The notes: generated by a model from the letters alone, not told the origin. Positions 21,926 through 33,527 are shown, counted from the first letter of the stretch. The stretch is DNA of 64,000 nt from Lotus japonicus (GCF_012489685.1 NC_080042.1:80538983-80602982), one strand, 5' to 3'. A program made the numbers and translations.

Positions 21926-24900
21926 TTATTCTGTGTCAGAATCTTCTTTCTCAGACAAATCATATTCGCTTGCATGAGATTCTTCTTCATCACTATCTGA
22001 GTCACTTGCATCATCCAATTCTTTTTGTTCTTCTTCCTTGTCAATAATACTTTCATCCAAGCATAGACCTGCAACATCATGCCTATTTAAAACCTCATCG
22101 TCTTGATTTACTAATGGTGCATCATCATCCTCATTTAAAACAACTTCATCTTGGTTTACTGATGGTGTTTTCAGTTGTCCATGTGTATCACCCAACTCAT
22201 TTAGTTGATATGCTTCCAAGTCATCGTCAACTTCAACATTTGGCAAGTCAAAGACATGTCTTGGCTTGACTTTAACAACCGTATACCAATTTTCCTTGTC
22301 ACTGTATTTTACATAATAAACCAAACCAGCTTGAGAGGCCAAGATATATGGATCACTTTTGTAATATAACTTTGTCATATCTATACTAATAAATCCATAT
22401 TCATCTCTCCTATATCCCATGCCCTGATTTCGGCCTTCGGAAGGAGCCTCAAACCAATCACATTCAAATAGTATAGCAAAGTTGCTATTCAAATATCTTA
22501 TTTCAGTGATCTTTCTAACCACACCATAAAAATCAACATGTCCGGTTAACTCATCCCCTTTCACTATCACACCACTGTTTTGGGTTTTTAGGTGTTTCTC
22601 AGCATCTTTTGTACGAAACTTGAAGCCATTTAGAATGTATCCTTTGTGGTTGAACACTCGAAAGTCCGGCCCTTTTGATAATATTTCTAGTTGTTTACTA
22701 ATCCTCTCATCACCCAATTGTTGTAATCGCAAAACCTACATTTAAGTTTTGTTAAAACCATCATACCATATAAAACTAAATATAAATGATTATCACAGTA
22801 TATAAAATTCTATCGACAACTTTAGGTATAAGTTAAACATCCATCTTATTACCTCATTTTCAAACCATTTGGGGAATTGCTCCTTGTGCCTCTTTTCTAT
22901 GTTTCTATGACTTTCATTTTTTATCTTCGTCATGTGCTCTCTGAAAATTGTTATGAATATACAATAATTAGAAATTCAGATATATTATAGTCACTACTAA
23001 TAAGAATAAAAGTTAGACTGATGACACTTACTCAATCCAAGGTCTGACTTCTTCACAATTTTGTAATATGTAAAAATGAGCTTGTTGAAGTTCAGAAGAG
23101 TTTATACATTCCCACGAACCTCCTCCAATAGATCGACCATTGCTTTTGAACACTGACAAACCAACAGATTCATTACTTGCATAGTCCATATATCTATCTG
23201 GCCGATTTAATCTAGAATCCATGTCGGTCAAATATCGAGCACAAAATGTCATACACTCTTCAGACACATAGCCTTCTGCTATGGAACCTTCTGGCCGTGC
23301 TTTGTTGCGCACATAACTCTTTAGAACGCGCAAAAATCTAACCATAAACAAAAAAAATTACATATAAAAATTTGAGAATTAAAATATTTGAATTTATATA
23401 TCAAAAATATTTAAACTAACCTTTCAATAGGATACATCCATCTATATTGAACAGGACCTCCAGTTTTTGCTTCATTTGCCAAGTGAATTGATAGATGAAC
23501 CATAACATCAAAAAATGACGGTGGGAAGATGCGCTCCAGCTTACAAAGTGTCACTGCAATTTGATTCTGTAAACGATCCAGCTCATTTAATTCTAACTCT
23601 TTAGAGCATAAATCACCAAAGAATAAAGACAACTCAATCAAAGGATCACAAGCATCCTTGGGAAGCAATCCTCTTATGGCAAGGGGAAGAAGTCTCTCAA
23701 GTATAACATGATAATCATGACTTTTAAGTCCTGAAATCTTGAGTTCATTTATATTTACGCAACGACCTATATTTGAGGCATATGCATCAGGAAACCTCAC
23801 ATCCTTCAAGATACGACAAAAATTAATCTTTTCTTCCTTTGACATCGTGTAACGTGCTGGTGGAATCATATATTTATCCCCAACCTTTATAGGATGAAGC
23901 TGCTTCTTGAGTCTCATACGTTGCAAATCTAATCTAGACTTTATTGTATCTTTTGTTTTGCCTTCTAGATCCAACAACGTCCCAATAACACTTTCACAAA
24001 TATTTTTCTCCACGTGCATCACATCTATGTTATGCCTCAATAAATTTGTTCTCCAATAAGGTAATTCAAAAAAGATACTTTTCTTCTTCCAATTATGATT
24101 TACGTTTGTAGTTCTTTTTCTTTTTCTTGTAGCTTTTCCAAATGGTAGCAGCTCAAGACTCTCCAGTTGTGCAATCACTTGATCTCCAGTTAATGGTTCA
24201 GGTGCAATCCTTAACTCTCGTGTGTTATCAAAAGGGCTCTTTTTCATACGCCAAGGGTGTTGAGTAGGTAAGAATCTACGATGGCCCATGTAGCATTGCT
24301 TGTGACCATATTTCAAACGACAAGAGCTGGTTTCGGAATGACAACAAGGGCAAGCTAGTTTTCCTTTAGTGCTCCATCCAGATAGCATGGCATAAGCCGG
24401 AAAGTCATTGATTGTCCACAATAAGGCTGCATGCAATTGAAAATTTTGTCTCGATGATGCATCATAAGTTTCAATACCTTCATCCCACAAATCTTTTAAG
24501 TCATCAATTAGCGGCTGAAGATAAACATCAATATCTATCCCAGGACCTTTTGGGCCTGGAATAAGCAAAGTTAAAATGAAATTTGGTTGTTTCATGCACA
24601 ACCAAGGAGGCAAGTTATAAGGAATTAAAACAACTGGCCACACACTATAGTTGGTGCTCATAATACCAAATGGGTTGAAACCATCAGATGCTAAGCCAAG
24701 TCTTACATTACGAGGATCTGAAGCAAAAAGTTCATGGTTATCATCAAAACGTTTCTATGCTAATGAGTCAGCCGGGTGCCTCATAACTCCATCATCAACT
24801 CTTTTATTCTTATGCCATTTCATATCATCTGCAATTTGTTTTGACATAAATAATCTTTGTAGTCTTGGTTTTATAGGGAAGTATCGAACTACCTTATTGG

Positions 24901-25692
24901 GGACAACATTCTTCTTCTTATTTTCTTGCCACCTACTTTCCCCACATTTTGGACATTTATCCAGATTTTCATATTCTTCTCCTCTAAACAGAATGCAATC
25001 ATTGACACAAGCATCTATCTTGACATAATCAAGTCCAAGATCTCTAATAGTCTTCTGAATCTCATACATAGAGTTGGGAAGAACATTTCCTTCAGCTAAA
25101 GCTTCAACGAGTAGTTTTATTAGTGAATCAAATGAATTATTGCTCCATCCATAAACACACTTCATTTGAAAAAGGCGCATAATAAAAGATAATTTGGAGA
25201 ATTTTTGACAACCAGGATAAAGTTTTTGCTCAGCATCTTTCAACAATCCATAAAACCTTTTAGCATCCTTATTAGGCTCCTCATTCATACTGCTAGGCCC
25301 AGGATTATCAAACACATTACCTCTATCCATGTTAAGTGATTGATGCATGTCATGAAGCATGGAGTAAGTTTGAGAATTATCACTTATTTCAAGATCAACA
25401 TCGCAATCGTTGCCAGCGTCATTATCAGATGATGCATCACTTAAGCTTTCGCCATGATACTCCCAACGCTCATAACTTGGTTCAAATCCCCATTTTAGTA
25501 AATCATGCATCACATCATCTCTTAATCTCTTGATTTATAATTAAAATTATTGCATTTAGAGCATGGGCACCTAATGAACCTTTTCGGTTTCGATCCAGAG
25601 AAAGCAAAATTTAAAAAATCATCAATTCCTTTCAAGTACTCTGGCAAAGTTCTGTCCTTAAGTTTTATCCATCCCCTATTCTGCTTATCCAT
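21926..25692 (-). pseudogene. CACTA transposase (TNP2 / Transposase_21), two lesions
   Basis: Four exons on the minus strand (25692-23421, 23337-23032, 22940-22853, 22735-21926) encode about 1,157 aa. Domains in order are: a transposase-associated N terminus with a CPCSKC zinc motif; a TNP2 catalytic region (NDCILFRGEEYENLDKCPKC, then LPYWRTNLLRHNIDVMHVEKN); a DUF4218-like part (HDYHVILERLLPLAIRG, PIERFLRVLKSYVRNKARPE); a DUF4216-like part (ILFECDWF); and an acidic C terminus. Lesion 1 is a frameshift at about 25521-25528 (net +2 or -1) near codon 55. Lesion 2 is TAG at 24757-24755 where the family has Trp (DSLA-stop-KRFDD), and the frame continues intact after it. All three introns keep consensus sites. 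The degeneration looks recent. Confidence 0.9.
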
Positions 25693-26132
25693 GATCCCAG
25701 TATCTACAAATTTAAAAGAAAATATGTGTTGTATTGGTTAATAAAATGGATTAGACATATTATAAAGAAAATTATAACAAATGAATTTTTTTTGTTACAG
25801 TGAGAAATTAGGGTTTCGTATATGAACTTAACTTCAAAATAATATGTTAATATGTTATTATAAGGAGTATGATATTTTTTTTGTGTTTTTTTATTTCTTA
25901 AATGTTTTATTTTTCTTTAAAGAAGAAATATGTATATTGATACAAATAGTCTTGGGAACACACTCTCACAAGTAAGATAAAATTATAAATAAAAAATAAC
26001 TAAAAGAGATTGAGTTAAGAGTAACAGAATCTAAAATAGACACAAGTAAAAACAAAAATTATACTATAAAATAGGATTACCAATACCAAATAAAGGGACA
26101 AAGATAAAGACCAGCAAACGTGGTCTATGATT

Positions 26133-26705
26133 TTTTTAGTATTATTTTTAGTGCTATTTTTTATAAAATAAAATAGTGTTTGTTATATCTTAAAATTAGC
26201 CTATCTTATAATCCAAATGCTTATCTAAAATCCAAAATAAAATCTAAAGGCTTTTCTTATTTTCTAATGTTGTACCAAAAAAAAAACCTTATTTTCTAAT
26301 GAAGTCTCACGTGACTTTTTCTTTTTAAAATAAATTTATACTTCTTTTTCAAAATTTATACTTATCTTATATTTTTTAAAGGCTTATCTAAAAAAATAGT
26401 GTTTGTTTCTCTTTGTTATTTTTTAGTATTATTTTTAGTGCTATTTTTTTTTAAAAAAATAGTGTTTGTTACATCTTACAGTTAGCCTATCTTATTAATC
26501 TAAAGGCTTATCTAAAATCCAAAATAAAATCTAAAGGCTTATCTTATTTTCTAATGTTGTACCAAAAAAAAAAACCTTATTTTCTAATGAAGTCTCACAT
26601 GACTTTTTCTTCTTAAAATAAACTTGTACTTCTTTTTTCTAAATTTATACTTATCTTATAATTTTTAAAGGCTTATCTAAAAAAATAGTGTTTGTTTCTC
26701 TTTGT
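26133..26705. repeat. Tandem duplication, about 285 bp x 2
   Basis: The sequence starting TTTTAGTATTATTTTTAGTG (about 26133) recurs at about 26419 with small differences, through the shared end AAAAAATAGTGTTTGTTTCT. Both copies contain AATGTTGTACCAAAAAAAAA. It lies in the inferred transposase 5' intron. Confidence 0.85.
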
Positions 26706-27228
26706 TTTCTGGTTTGTATTCTCCTCCGCCCCCTCCCCCCCCCTTTAAAGGACCCACAAAATTAGTAATTTACCCTTATTTTATTTTTAATTTACCCTTA
26801 TTTTATTTTTTAATCAAATAACCTAATTAATGCCCAACTTAAAACATCAAATAAATAGGAGATAATTTAAATATATTAATCTAGTTTAAATTTAGACTGC
26901 ATTAAATTTGGAAGGCATACAAATCAATTTAAAATTATAATGAAAATGGCACGAAATCATATGCATTTATAATTTATGACATCAATTCACAGCACAAAAC
27001 AAAAATAAAGAGAGCATGAGTGCTTACTTGGTTGAAACACAACAAACAATCTTCTTTGAAGCTTCTGAATAGCGGATAACTTCCGTAGCTATTTCTCACT
27101 GTCTTACCCTCAGTTGCTCTCACACTCTATTGAATTGAGGTTCAAAGATGGAACCCCAACTCTCATAAGGGATGATCAATTTGCTCTTCCACTTTCCACT
27201 GAATGTGTCTTTTCACTATCAATGCTCA

Positions 27229-27238
27229 TTTATTTATA
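27229..27238 (-). promoter_or_regulatory. Candidate TATA box of the CACTA transposase gene
   Basis: TTATAAATAA on the minus strand lies about 200 nt upstream of the inferred first-exon donor and just inside the right subterminal region, where En/Spm promoters usually lie. Confidence 0.4.
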
Positions 27239-27436
27239 ATCATTCTCCTAGGTTTGGTTGTTCCCTAATATGATAAGATTTTAATTTATTTTCAAATTTT
27301 CAGATAAAATTTGATTTATTTTTAAATTTTAGGTGAAACACGATCACATTTATCTAGATCTATCAAGATTCAGTTAATTATCAAATTTTAATCTGATTAT
27401 TATTTTTTAGAATCTTTTATTATTTTCTAGTAATTT

Positions 27437-27548
27437 TTTTTGGTACAACGGAAAGATAAACTGCGCCTGCCAGGATTTGATCCCGAGATCTCCCCCTACC
27501 CAACTCATATGTCCTCCAACTCCTACCACTTGAGCTATCATACGGGCA
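27437..27548 (-). mobile_element. tRNA-derived SINE inside the CACTA element
   Basis: On the minus strand it reads TAGCTCAAGTGGTAGGAG, then GGGATCAAATCC, then TTTATCTTTCCGTTGTACC and an A tail. It belongs to the same family as the copies at 10625 and 30665. It must have arrived after, or travelled with, the CACTA element. Confidence 0.7.
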
Positions 27549-27839
27549 CAATAATTATTATTTTTAATCATATTTTTTAGCTTTCTGATTTTTTAAATTA
27601 TTTCATAATTTGACTTTTTTTTTTACATTTTCTATTTTATTATTTTCGAATTTTGATTTTTTGAGTTTTTAGAATTAATAAATTAACAATAAAAGAAAAG
27701 AAAAAGGTAAGGTAAAATAAGATGTTCACACCAAATAAATTATGATATTCATATTTTGAATTCAAATTTGATATTAAATAGAATTTTTTAATGCAAATAA
27801 ATAACAAACTCAATTTTTATTTATGAAATTAAATGGTTG

Positions 27840-28515
27840 CTTAACAACAACATTTCAAGTTGTTGTGATATGCATATCCTTTCGCAGCGACAACAGTTAT
27901 CTTGGGAAAAACATATTTTCCCAGCAACTAACGAATTCGTTGGCATATATGTCCACCTTTTCGCAGCGACAATAATAGTTGTTGTGAAAAAGTCGCTGTG
28001 AATAATATATTATTTCCCAACGACAACTAAAGTTGTTGGGACAAGTACATTTTTCGTAACGACATTAGTATTGTCGGGGAAAAATTACTTTTGCCAACAA
28101 CATGAAAATGTTGCTGCCATATACCTATTTTTAGTAACAATTAAAATGATGTTACGAAAAAGTCGTTGTGAATGATATGTTATTTCCCAACGACAACTAA
28201 AGTTGCTGGGACAAGTACATTTTTCGCAACGGCTTTAATTTTGTCGGGAGAAAAATTACTTTTGCCAACAAAATGGAAATGTTGCTGCCATATGGCTACT
28301 TTTAGTAACAATTAAATGTTGTTGCGAAAAAGTCGCTGCGAATAATATGTTATTTCCCAACGACAACTAAAGTTGTTGGGATAAGTGCATTTTTCGCAAC
28401 GACTTTAGTGTTGTCGGGAAAAAAATTACTTTTGCCAACAAAATGAAAATGTTGTTGCCATATACCTACTTTTAGTAACAATTAAAATGTTGTTGCGAAA
28501 AAGTCGCTGCGAATT
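27840..28515. repeat. Right subterminal repeats of the large CACTA, with ~169-bp tandem units
   Basis: Units beginning GCGAAAAAGTCGCTGCGAAT recur near 27984, 28155, 28324 and 28495, with a spacing of about 170 bp. Each contains CCCAACGACAACTAAAGTTG and a mirrored motif. This amplification multiplies candidate TNPA-like binding sites beside the promoter end. Confidence 0.88.
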
Positions 28516-28553
28516 AACTCATCTCTTGTAGTGATAAATAAACGAGGTACTAG

Positions 28554-29540
28554 TAATTGACTAATTATATTGACAAAAAAGTGTGGCTAATTATAAATAA
28601 CTAGCTAGCTAGCTGTAAGAGGTAAGAAACGGCATTGAGTTTAGGCGTTTAGCACTACCCTTCCCTTCTGCCAACTGTAACTTTCATCTTTACTAATGGA
28701 TATATATCATCCTTGGGTTGCATCGTTTTCTTTATAGGAATAGGAAAATGTTAATTGTTGATTATATTGTTAGTAAATTAGTTTTTTCGTCATGAGAATT
28801 TAAATCTTGCCCTTCACTCTTCATCCTGCAAATTCTTTATTTTCCTTAGCTCACCAAGTGAGCTATCCTTGGGTTGCATCGTAAAGTTAAATTATAAGTT
28901 AGGTTTGTCTAGATGATCCTATGAATTTAAATCACTCTAATTTTATGTGGATCAATAATATTTAAGATATACAAATGAAATTTCAGCTTAATAAGTGAAA
29001 TTTCTATTCCACTTAACTTAAATACCTAGGACTCCTCGCTTATCATATTTGCATTCCATTACAAAATAAATTATAAACGGGTTAAATAACATGAATAAAT
29101 ATGTTAATTTTTTTTCCTCTTTAAAAAAATAGAAAATGAAAGTATAATAAAATAAAATTGTGATAAATTATAAAATATAAATTTAATATCATAATTTAAA
29201 TAAAAAATTATTTATCTAACAATGAACATACATGAACTGTTCTACTTAATTACTTATGGTCGGTCTAAATGGTCATTATGTCCCATATCCTATTGAACGT
29301 CCTAGAAACTCACAACCCAGTGAATTTCATGTTGACTGGTAATGACACAAAGCGAAATTTGTCTTATCCAATAATTAGTTGAGCGAAACAAAACCAACAT
29401 ACTCATAAAGGAGTTAAAGGTTGCTCAAGTGATTTTCCTCTTGTAAAAAAAAATAGGTTGCTCAAGCGTAATCATTATTTCGAAAATCTTTCCAAAAGCT
29501 TCATTAAGACCAAACACCTCAGTTATATCATATAAGTTCT
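28554..29540. repeat. Duplicated flank, copy A
   Basis: This matches 33930-34760 over most of its length (for example TAATTGACTAATTATATTGA and GCTAGCTGTAAGAGGTAAGA). It is the far upstream part of the lectin 4 duplication unit, now separated from lectin 4 by the LINE and CACTA insertions. Confidence 0.85.
28726..28864 (-). mobile_element. SINE insertion, 139 bp, with 17-bp target duplication
   Basis: It is flanked by the 17-bp repeat ATCCTTGGGTTGCATCG (28709-28725 and 28865-28881). The matching place in the paralogous flank (about 34055-34075) has a single copy of this site and no insert. On the minus strand it starts AGCTCACTTGGTGAGCTAAG (A box) with a weak B box (AAGATTTAAATTC). It is related to the copy at 430-565. 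Confidence 0.85.
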
Positions 29541-29677
29541 ATAAGTAAATATTTGATCGTTTAACATTATCAAATATTATTAATATAATTATTTTAACAT
29601 TTTATATAAGATTACTTGTTTAATAATAACATTTTCAATAAGGAGAAAATAGATAATTACATATTATCATCATTTCC

Positions 29678-29678
<1 letters not shown>

Positions 29679-29732
<54 letters not shown>
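29679..29732. repeat. (TTTC)n microsatellite
   Basis: About thirteen uninterrupted TTTC units. The overlapping open frame is only the translation of this repeat. Confidence 0.95.
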
Positions 29733-29892
29733 TTCCACTTAATCCAAACCGCTCAAAAGTTCTTTCATGTTTATTATTTCCTCTATTTCTTCCACTTTAT
29801 TTTATTTTATTTTAATTCACCATATTTTCTTTTATTTTAATTCACCATAGTAAATGTAATTGCTTAACATGCCAAATACTTCTTAGTAGTAA

Positions 29893-30263
29893 CACTACAA
29901 AGAGATTGAGACCTTCAATCAATGACTGAGAGAGATTGACATCGCCGGTGAAGAGAATCTAAGTGGAGCTTGTGCAATTCGATCGGTGAAGCTTGAGGAA
30001 TCGCCGAAGAAGACCTTTAGCTACAGATTGAGGGAGTGGAGAGTGAGATTCCAGAGAGATAAGAATCGAGAGTGAGAGATGAGAATCGAGGGTTCAGAGA
30101 TGAAAGTGAGAGTCCACAGAAAATGATCTAGAAATTTCACGATATAAGACACACTTTTTTAGCGTTTAGTAAAACCTCCCTTAAATATCAAAAAATTAAC
30201 GAAATTTGCGAGGGTTACTAAAACTCCCGCTAAATATCTCCCACTAGCTATTTTTTTTTAGTG
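29893..30263. mobile_element. Miniature CACTA element, 371 bp, with gene-like interior
   Basis: It starts CACTACAAAGAG and ends TTTTTTTTAGTG, with target duplication TAA at 29890-29892 and 30264-30266. The 3' subterminal part carries paired motifs (AGTAAAACCTCCC and TACTAAAACTCCCGC). The central 200 bp are purine-rich, without the AT bias of the surroundings, and resemble a captured exon or leader (ATCGCCGGTGAAGAGAATC). No frame was recognised. Confidence 0.8.
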
Positions 30264-30664
30264 TAAAACTAACATATTTATCAATATATAGTATAAATGT
30301 GACATACATTTTCAGAAAAATACTTAAACTACATAATAACTAGTATTGATCTTGCGCCATGCACTGATGAAATAAGAGTACTTTGTCGGCATACATCATA
30401 CATTTTCATATTTAATTTCATGTCTCGTTTTTATTTTTTAAATACGTATATCACTTATTCAAGTTTTTTTTCCTAATTCTAGTTACAATCTAATTCCTTT
30501 TTTTTTTCCCTAATTTGTTATGCTTTGAATTAATATATCAAAATCATTTTAATCTTCCAGATGTATATACGTAAACATAAAATACAAAATTTTTGAGTTA
30601 ATTTCCAAATATTTCCTTTAAAACTATTTGATATCAATTTTTATGGCATATTTAATATCATTTT

Positions 30665-30768
30665 TTTTACATCGGAAAGATAAATTGAACTCTCAAGGGG
30701 TTGATCCCTGGACCTCCGTCACCCCAACCAATATGTCTCATAATTGTTACCACTTGAGCTATCATTTG
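30665..30768 (-). mobile_element. tRNA-derived SINE
   Basis: On the minus strand it reads TAGCTCAAGTGGTAACAA, GGTCCAGGGATCAACCCC and TTTATCTTTCCGATGT with an A tail. It is flanked by a direct repeat ATATCATTTT (30655-30664 and 30769-30778). It is the best-preserved match to the 10625 copy. Confidence 0.78.
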
Positions 30769-30778
30769 ATATCATTTT

Positions 30779-31303
30779 GAACGTAAAATATTACATTCAA
30801 TTTGTATTTTATTTTGTAATATAAAAAATAACTATAATCATAAAAAAAATTTGTTAACATACATCTTAATAGTAGAAAAGTCACAATTTACTTTTATTAA
30901 TTATTATAATGTTATTAAAAACCATTAAATGTCATATTAATACATTAATCCAGTATTAGTTTTTTTTTCAGTATAGCCTAAATTAATACAATAGTTAATA
31001 ATTTTGAAAAAAGTCACAATTGATATTGTTAATTATTCTGATATCATTAATAACTATTAAATGCAATATTAATACATTAATTATTTTCCGAAAATATGTA
31101 ATTATTTAATATTTAAATTACTAAAAAATCAGAAAATATAAATATGACATCATCTATTTAAAATCTAGTATTAAAGAGAAAATATTAAGAAAGATATAAA
31201 ATGAGGGGGTGACACTTATTGGAATTGCCACTTTTTGATTTCATAAATAGTATATAGTATAAAATACACAACAATTCGACACAACTTTTGTTGTGGTTTT
31301 TAA
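30779..31303. other. AT-rich intergenic sequence
   Basis: No gene or repeat boundary was seen. Two similar AT-rich segments (about 30890-30960 and 31015-31085, sharing AAAGTCACAATT) may be an old short duplication. Confidence 0.4.
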
Positions 31304-32575
31304 GAGCAACTCCAATGCCAAATTCCTTATTTGGTTTCTTAACACACTATTCAGCACTATTCTACACTATTCATGTGGGTCAGTACTGCCACATCAGACT
31401 TAAGGAACTCTTAAGGAACTGAAGCAGATTTTGCTCCAACCCAAGGTTTCTTAAATTACTATTTGAAGGGTCTCACCTGTGTCCCACCATACAACATGAA
31501 TTTATAATATTTATTTTCACCCAATTTAGATTTAAAATTTAATACTAAATCAATACTTCAACTAAAAAATAATTTAATTAATATTTAATCAAAAAACCGG
31601 TTTAACAAGTCAATTCACACTCAAACGGCCAGAAAACCGGTTCCAGCCAGTCTAAACCGGTCTGGACCGATCAATAACGGTGGGATGACCGGCTCAGCCG
31701 GTCACCCACTATATATTCTATTTTTCCTCACACTCTCCTTTCATTCTCAAACCCTAGCCGCCGCTCCTCTTATTCTTCCTCTCTTCTCTCACGCTCTCTC
31801 ACTTTCTCCTGATTTCTCAGTTCAAATCAATCTCTCTTCTTCTTCTCTGGCAGCTCCACCCCTCTTCCTCCTCTCTCGCTCACCCAGTGGCCAAAACCCT
31901 TGTTCGATCACCCACTCGCTCTCTCTTCCTCCTCTTCCGATCGCTCTCTTCCTCCTCTCTCGCTCACCCACTCACTGCCTCTTCCGGCCACGCCACGCTC
32001 CGGCCACGACGCAGCCTCCACCGCCCCTCTTTCATGCATGCAAGTCATTTGAGGTGAGTTTATGTTGATTTTGTTGATTTTCGTCAGTTCCTTTACTCTT
32101 CTATTGAATTTCTCTCATTTCCCTTCCAGATCGGAGCAAAAACGACCGGATCGGAGCTCCTGTTCTTCCACACAGTCAAGATCACACCCTTTCTGCTTCT
32201 ATCTTTTTTTTCTTTTTTCCATGTAAAAAAATTCATCTTCTGTAGTAAATAAATTTGTTCATCTTCTTTCTTCTAAACATTTCATTAATAATTTTGTAAT
32301 TATTTTATTGTTGAATAAAATTTATGGAGTTTTGGTTTAAGAACAAGCACTGTGTTGATATTCTTTCTATTCTGTTGCCTTTTCCTCTGAATTCAGTTGA
32401 AGCAATTGAGAGAAAATATTAGTTTTTAATGCTAAGAAACCAAAAAGCGGAAGGAACTCTGCAGTGTTGCTAAAAAACCAAAACTGTCAAGTAGGCAAAC
32501 TCCAATGCAGCCACCAAATAAGAAACGTTTCTTAGCAACTCCAGCTGGGTTAAGAAACCAGTGTTCGAGTTGCTC
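31304..32575. mobile_element. PIF/Harbinger-like element carrying a promoter-like segment, 1,272 bp
   Basis: The ends are GAGCAACTC and GAGTTGCTC, flanked by TAA on both sides (31301-31303, 32576-32578), the PIF/Harbinger duplication. Further matching blocks follow inside each end (GGTTTCTTAA near both termini). No transposase is present. The centre (31640-32150) is GC-richer than its surroundings. It has a TATA-like ATATATTC near 31712, a telo-box AAACCCTAGCC near 31749, and C/T-rich leader-like sequence, as in plant housekeeping promoters and 5' UTRs. The 127-aa open frame there is Ser/Pro/Leu-rich and probably not a real protein. Confidence 0.72.
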
Positions 32576-32732
32576 TAACTACCCTAAAATGAAAAGTAAA
32601 AAGTAGTTAACTTTTCACTTTCTCGGTTCAAAGACTACCATAAAAGTAGTGTGTCAACATAAGGAGTTTCATTCTCACAACATGCTCTTAATTTATTTTC
32701 CTCTCCCAACAAGGCCAACTGTGCCTGCAGTT

Positions 32733-33527
32733 CTAGAGGGTCGAGTTGAAAGACCAGGAAAGTATAGAATGTGTCTCAGCAAATTCACCGGTGGTAGCAG
32801 AGAAACCAATCACGACCCATTCCGACAGATAGCTCTCAATATCAATTGGATACTTAATAGCATCGATATTTGTTGTATTTTGACCAGGGGGATAATGTAC
32901 AACCACAGTCAGATCTCTGGAGACACTACTATAGCTGATTTTTGCATTTTGAATTGCTCCTTGTGGCTGATCATTCACTGACCACGGAATAGTCACCGCG
33001 GACCTAATCGTGTTGATGTCAATTCCAATGTGAGGGAAGTTCGGATCAAACGAGTTCGAAAAGCTGTCAAACTCAACCGCCACAATGGAATTCTTGGAGG
33101 TGTTATATGCTGTTTCTTCATCGAAAAGTCCTAAGAATCCACCACCACCACCACCCTCCGGGAACTCAAAATCAAGTGAGGCTAGAAAGAAGGTGAATCC
33201 ATCGCCATGGGGTTGTGAGTGGTTCACGACAAACGTGAACTCGGTTCTGAAGTCTGCGACTCTCCCTGTTTTTTTGTCGGAGAGATGAACTGCTCCGTAG
33301 AATGCAGATATGCCGGAGCTGTGTGGAGATGGGTTGCCGTATTGGTCGATTTTTGTCAGCTGGAGTGTTCCGTTTGTGGTGTTGGCATCGCCGTTGAGGA
33401 GGATGACTCTAACATCAGGGTCGAAGGTGGGGAAGCTGAAAGAAAGAGAGTCTGATTTGACAGTGGTGGTGATTAGCAAGAGGGAGAAGATGAGGGTTGC
33501 GAGGAGTTCTGAGGTGATGTTTGCCAT
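32733..33527 (-). CDS. Legume lectin 5
   Basis: This is an intron-less 264-aa legume lectin, the closest paralogue of lectin 4. The start is the ATG at 33527, which opens the signal peptide (about residues 1-25, ending TVKS). The open frame extends further upstream only through the leader and TATA region. Motifs are [47 protein letters not shown]...[11 protein letters not shown] with all metal and sugar ligands, and [10 protein letters not shown]. Differences from lectin 4 cluster in the region after the metal loop ([18 protein letters not shown] against [17 protein letters not shown]). That stretch may have diverged faster. It is likely functional. Confidence 0.96.
   Translation of the reverse strand: MANITSELLATLIFSLLLITTTVKSDSLSFSFPTFDPDVRVILLNGDANTTNGTLQLTKIDQYGNPSPHSSGISAFYGAVHLSDKKTGRVADFRTEFTFVVNHSQPHGDGFTFFLASLDFEFPEGGGGGGFLGLFDEETAYNTSKNSIVAVEFDSFSNSFDPNFPHIGIDINTIRSAVTIPWSVNDQPQGAIQNAKISYSSVSRDLTVVVHYPPGQNTTNIDAIKYPIDIESYLSEWVVIGFSATTGEFAETHSILSWSFNSTL

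Larger units (their letters stand above)
25693..27436. other. Long 5' intron and leader of the CACTA transposase gene
   Basis: No coding sequence was seen. A donor-like CCAAGTAAGC (minus strand, about 27029) and a TATA motif near 27230 fit a non-coding first exon spliced over about 1.3 kb to the exon starting near 25692. A 285-bp tandem duplication sits in the inferred intron. Confidence 0.4.
15293..28533 (-). mobile_element. Full-length CACTA (En/Spm) transposon, 13,241 bp
   Basis: The left end is CACTACAACATAAAAGG and the right end reads TCTTGTAGTG, so the terminal inverted repeat is CACTACAA. It is flanked by ATA at 15290-15292 and ATA at 28534-28536, the 3-bp duplication of this superfamily. 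Both ends carry many subterminal copies of a TCGCTGCGAAAA-like motif in both orientations. Inside, on the minus strand, are a TNP2-type transposase gene (25692-21926) and a TNPA-like gene (19192-17067). The exon-intron structure is preserved. It is structurally complete, but the transposase reading frame has two lesions, so self-mobility is doubtful. SINEs have inserted at about 21230 and 27437. Confidence 0.95.

Noticed and set aside
27980..28515. CRISPR-like or satellite array
   Set aside because: The ~170-bp units are subterminal repeats of a CACTA transposon at its exact end, in a eukaryotic genome.
29616..29840. 74-codon ORF rich in Phe, Leu and Ser
   Set aside because: It is a translation of the (TTTC)n microsatellite.
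31685..32068. 127-codon Ser/Pro/Leu-rich ORF as a gene
   Set aside because: The composition is that of a C/T-rich leader inside a PIF-like element, and there are no domain motifs.
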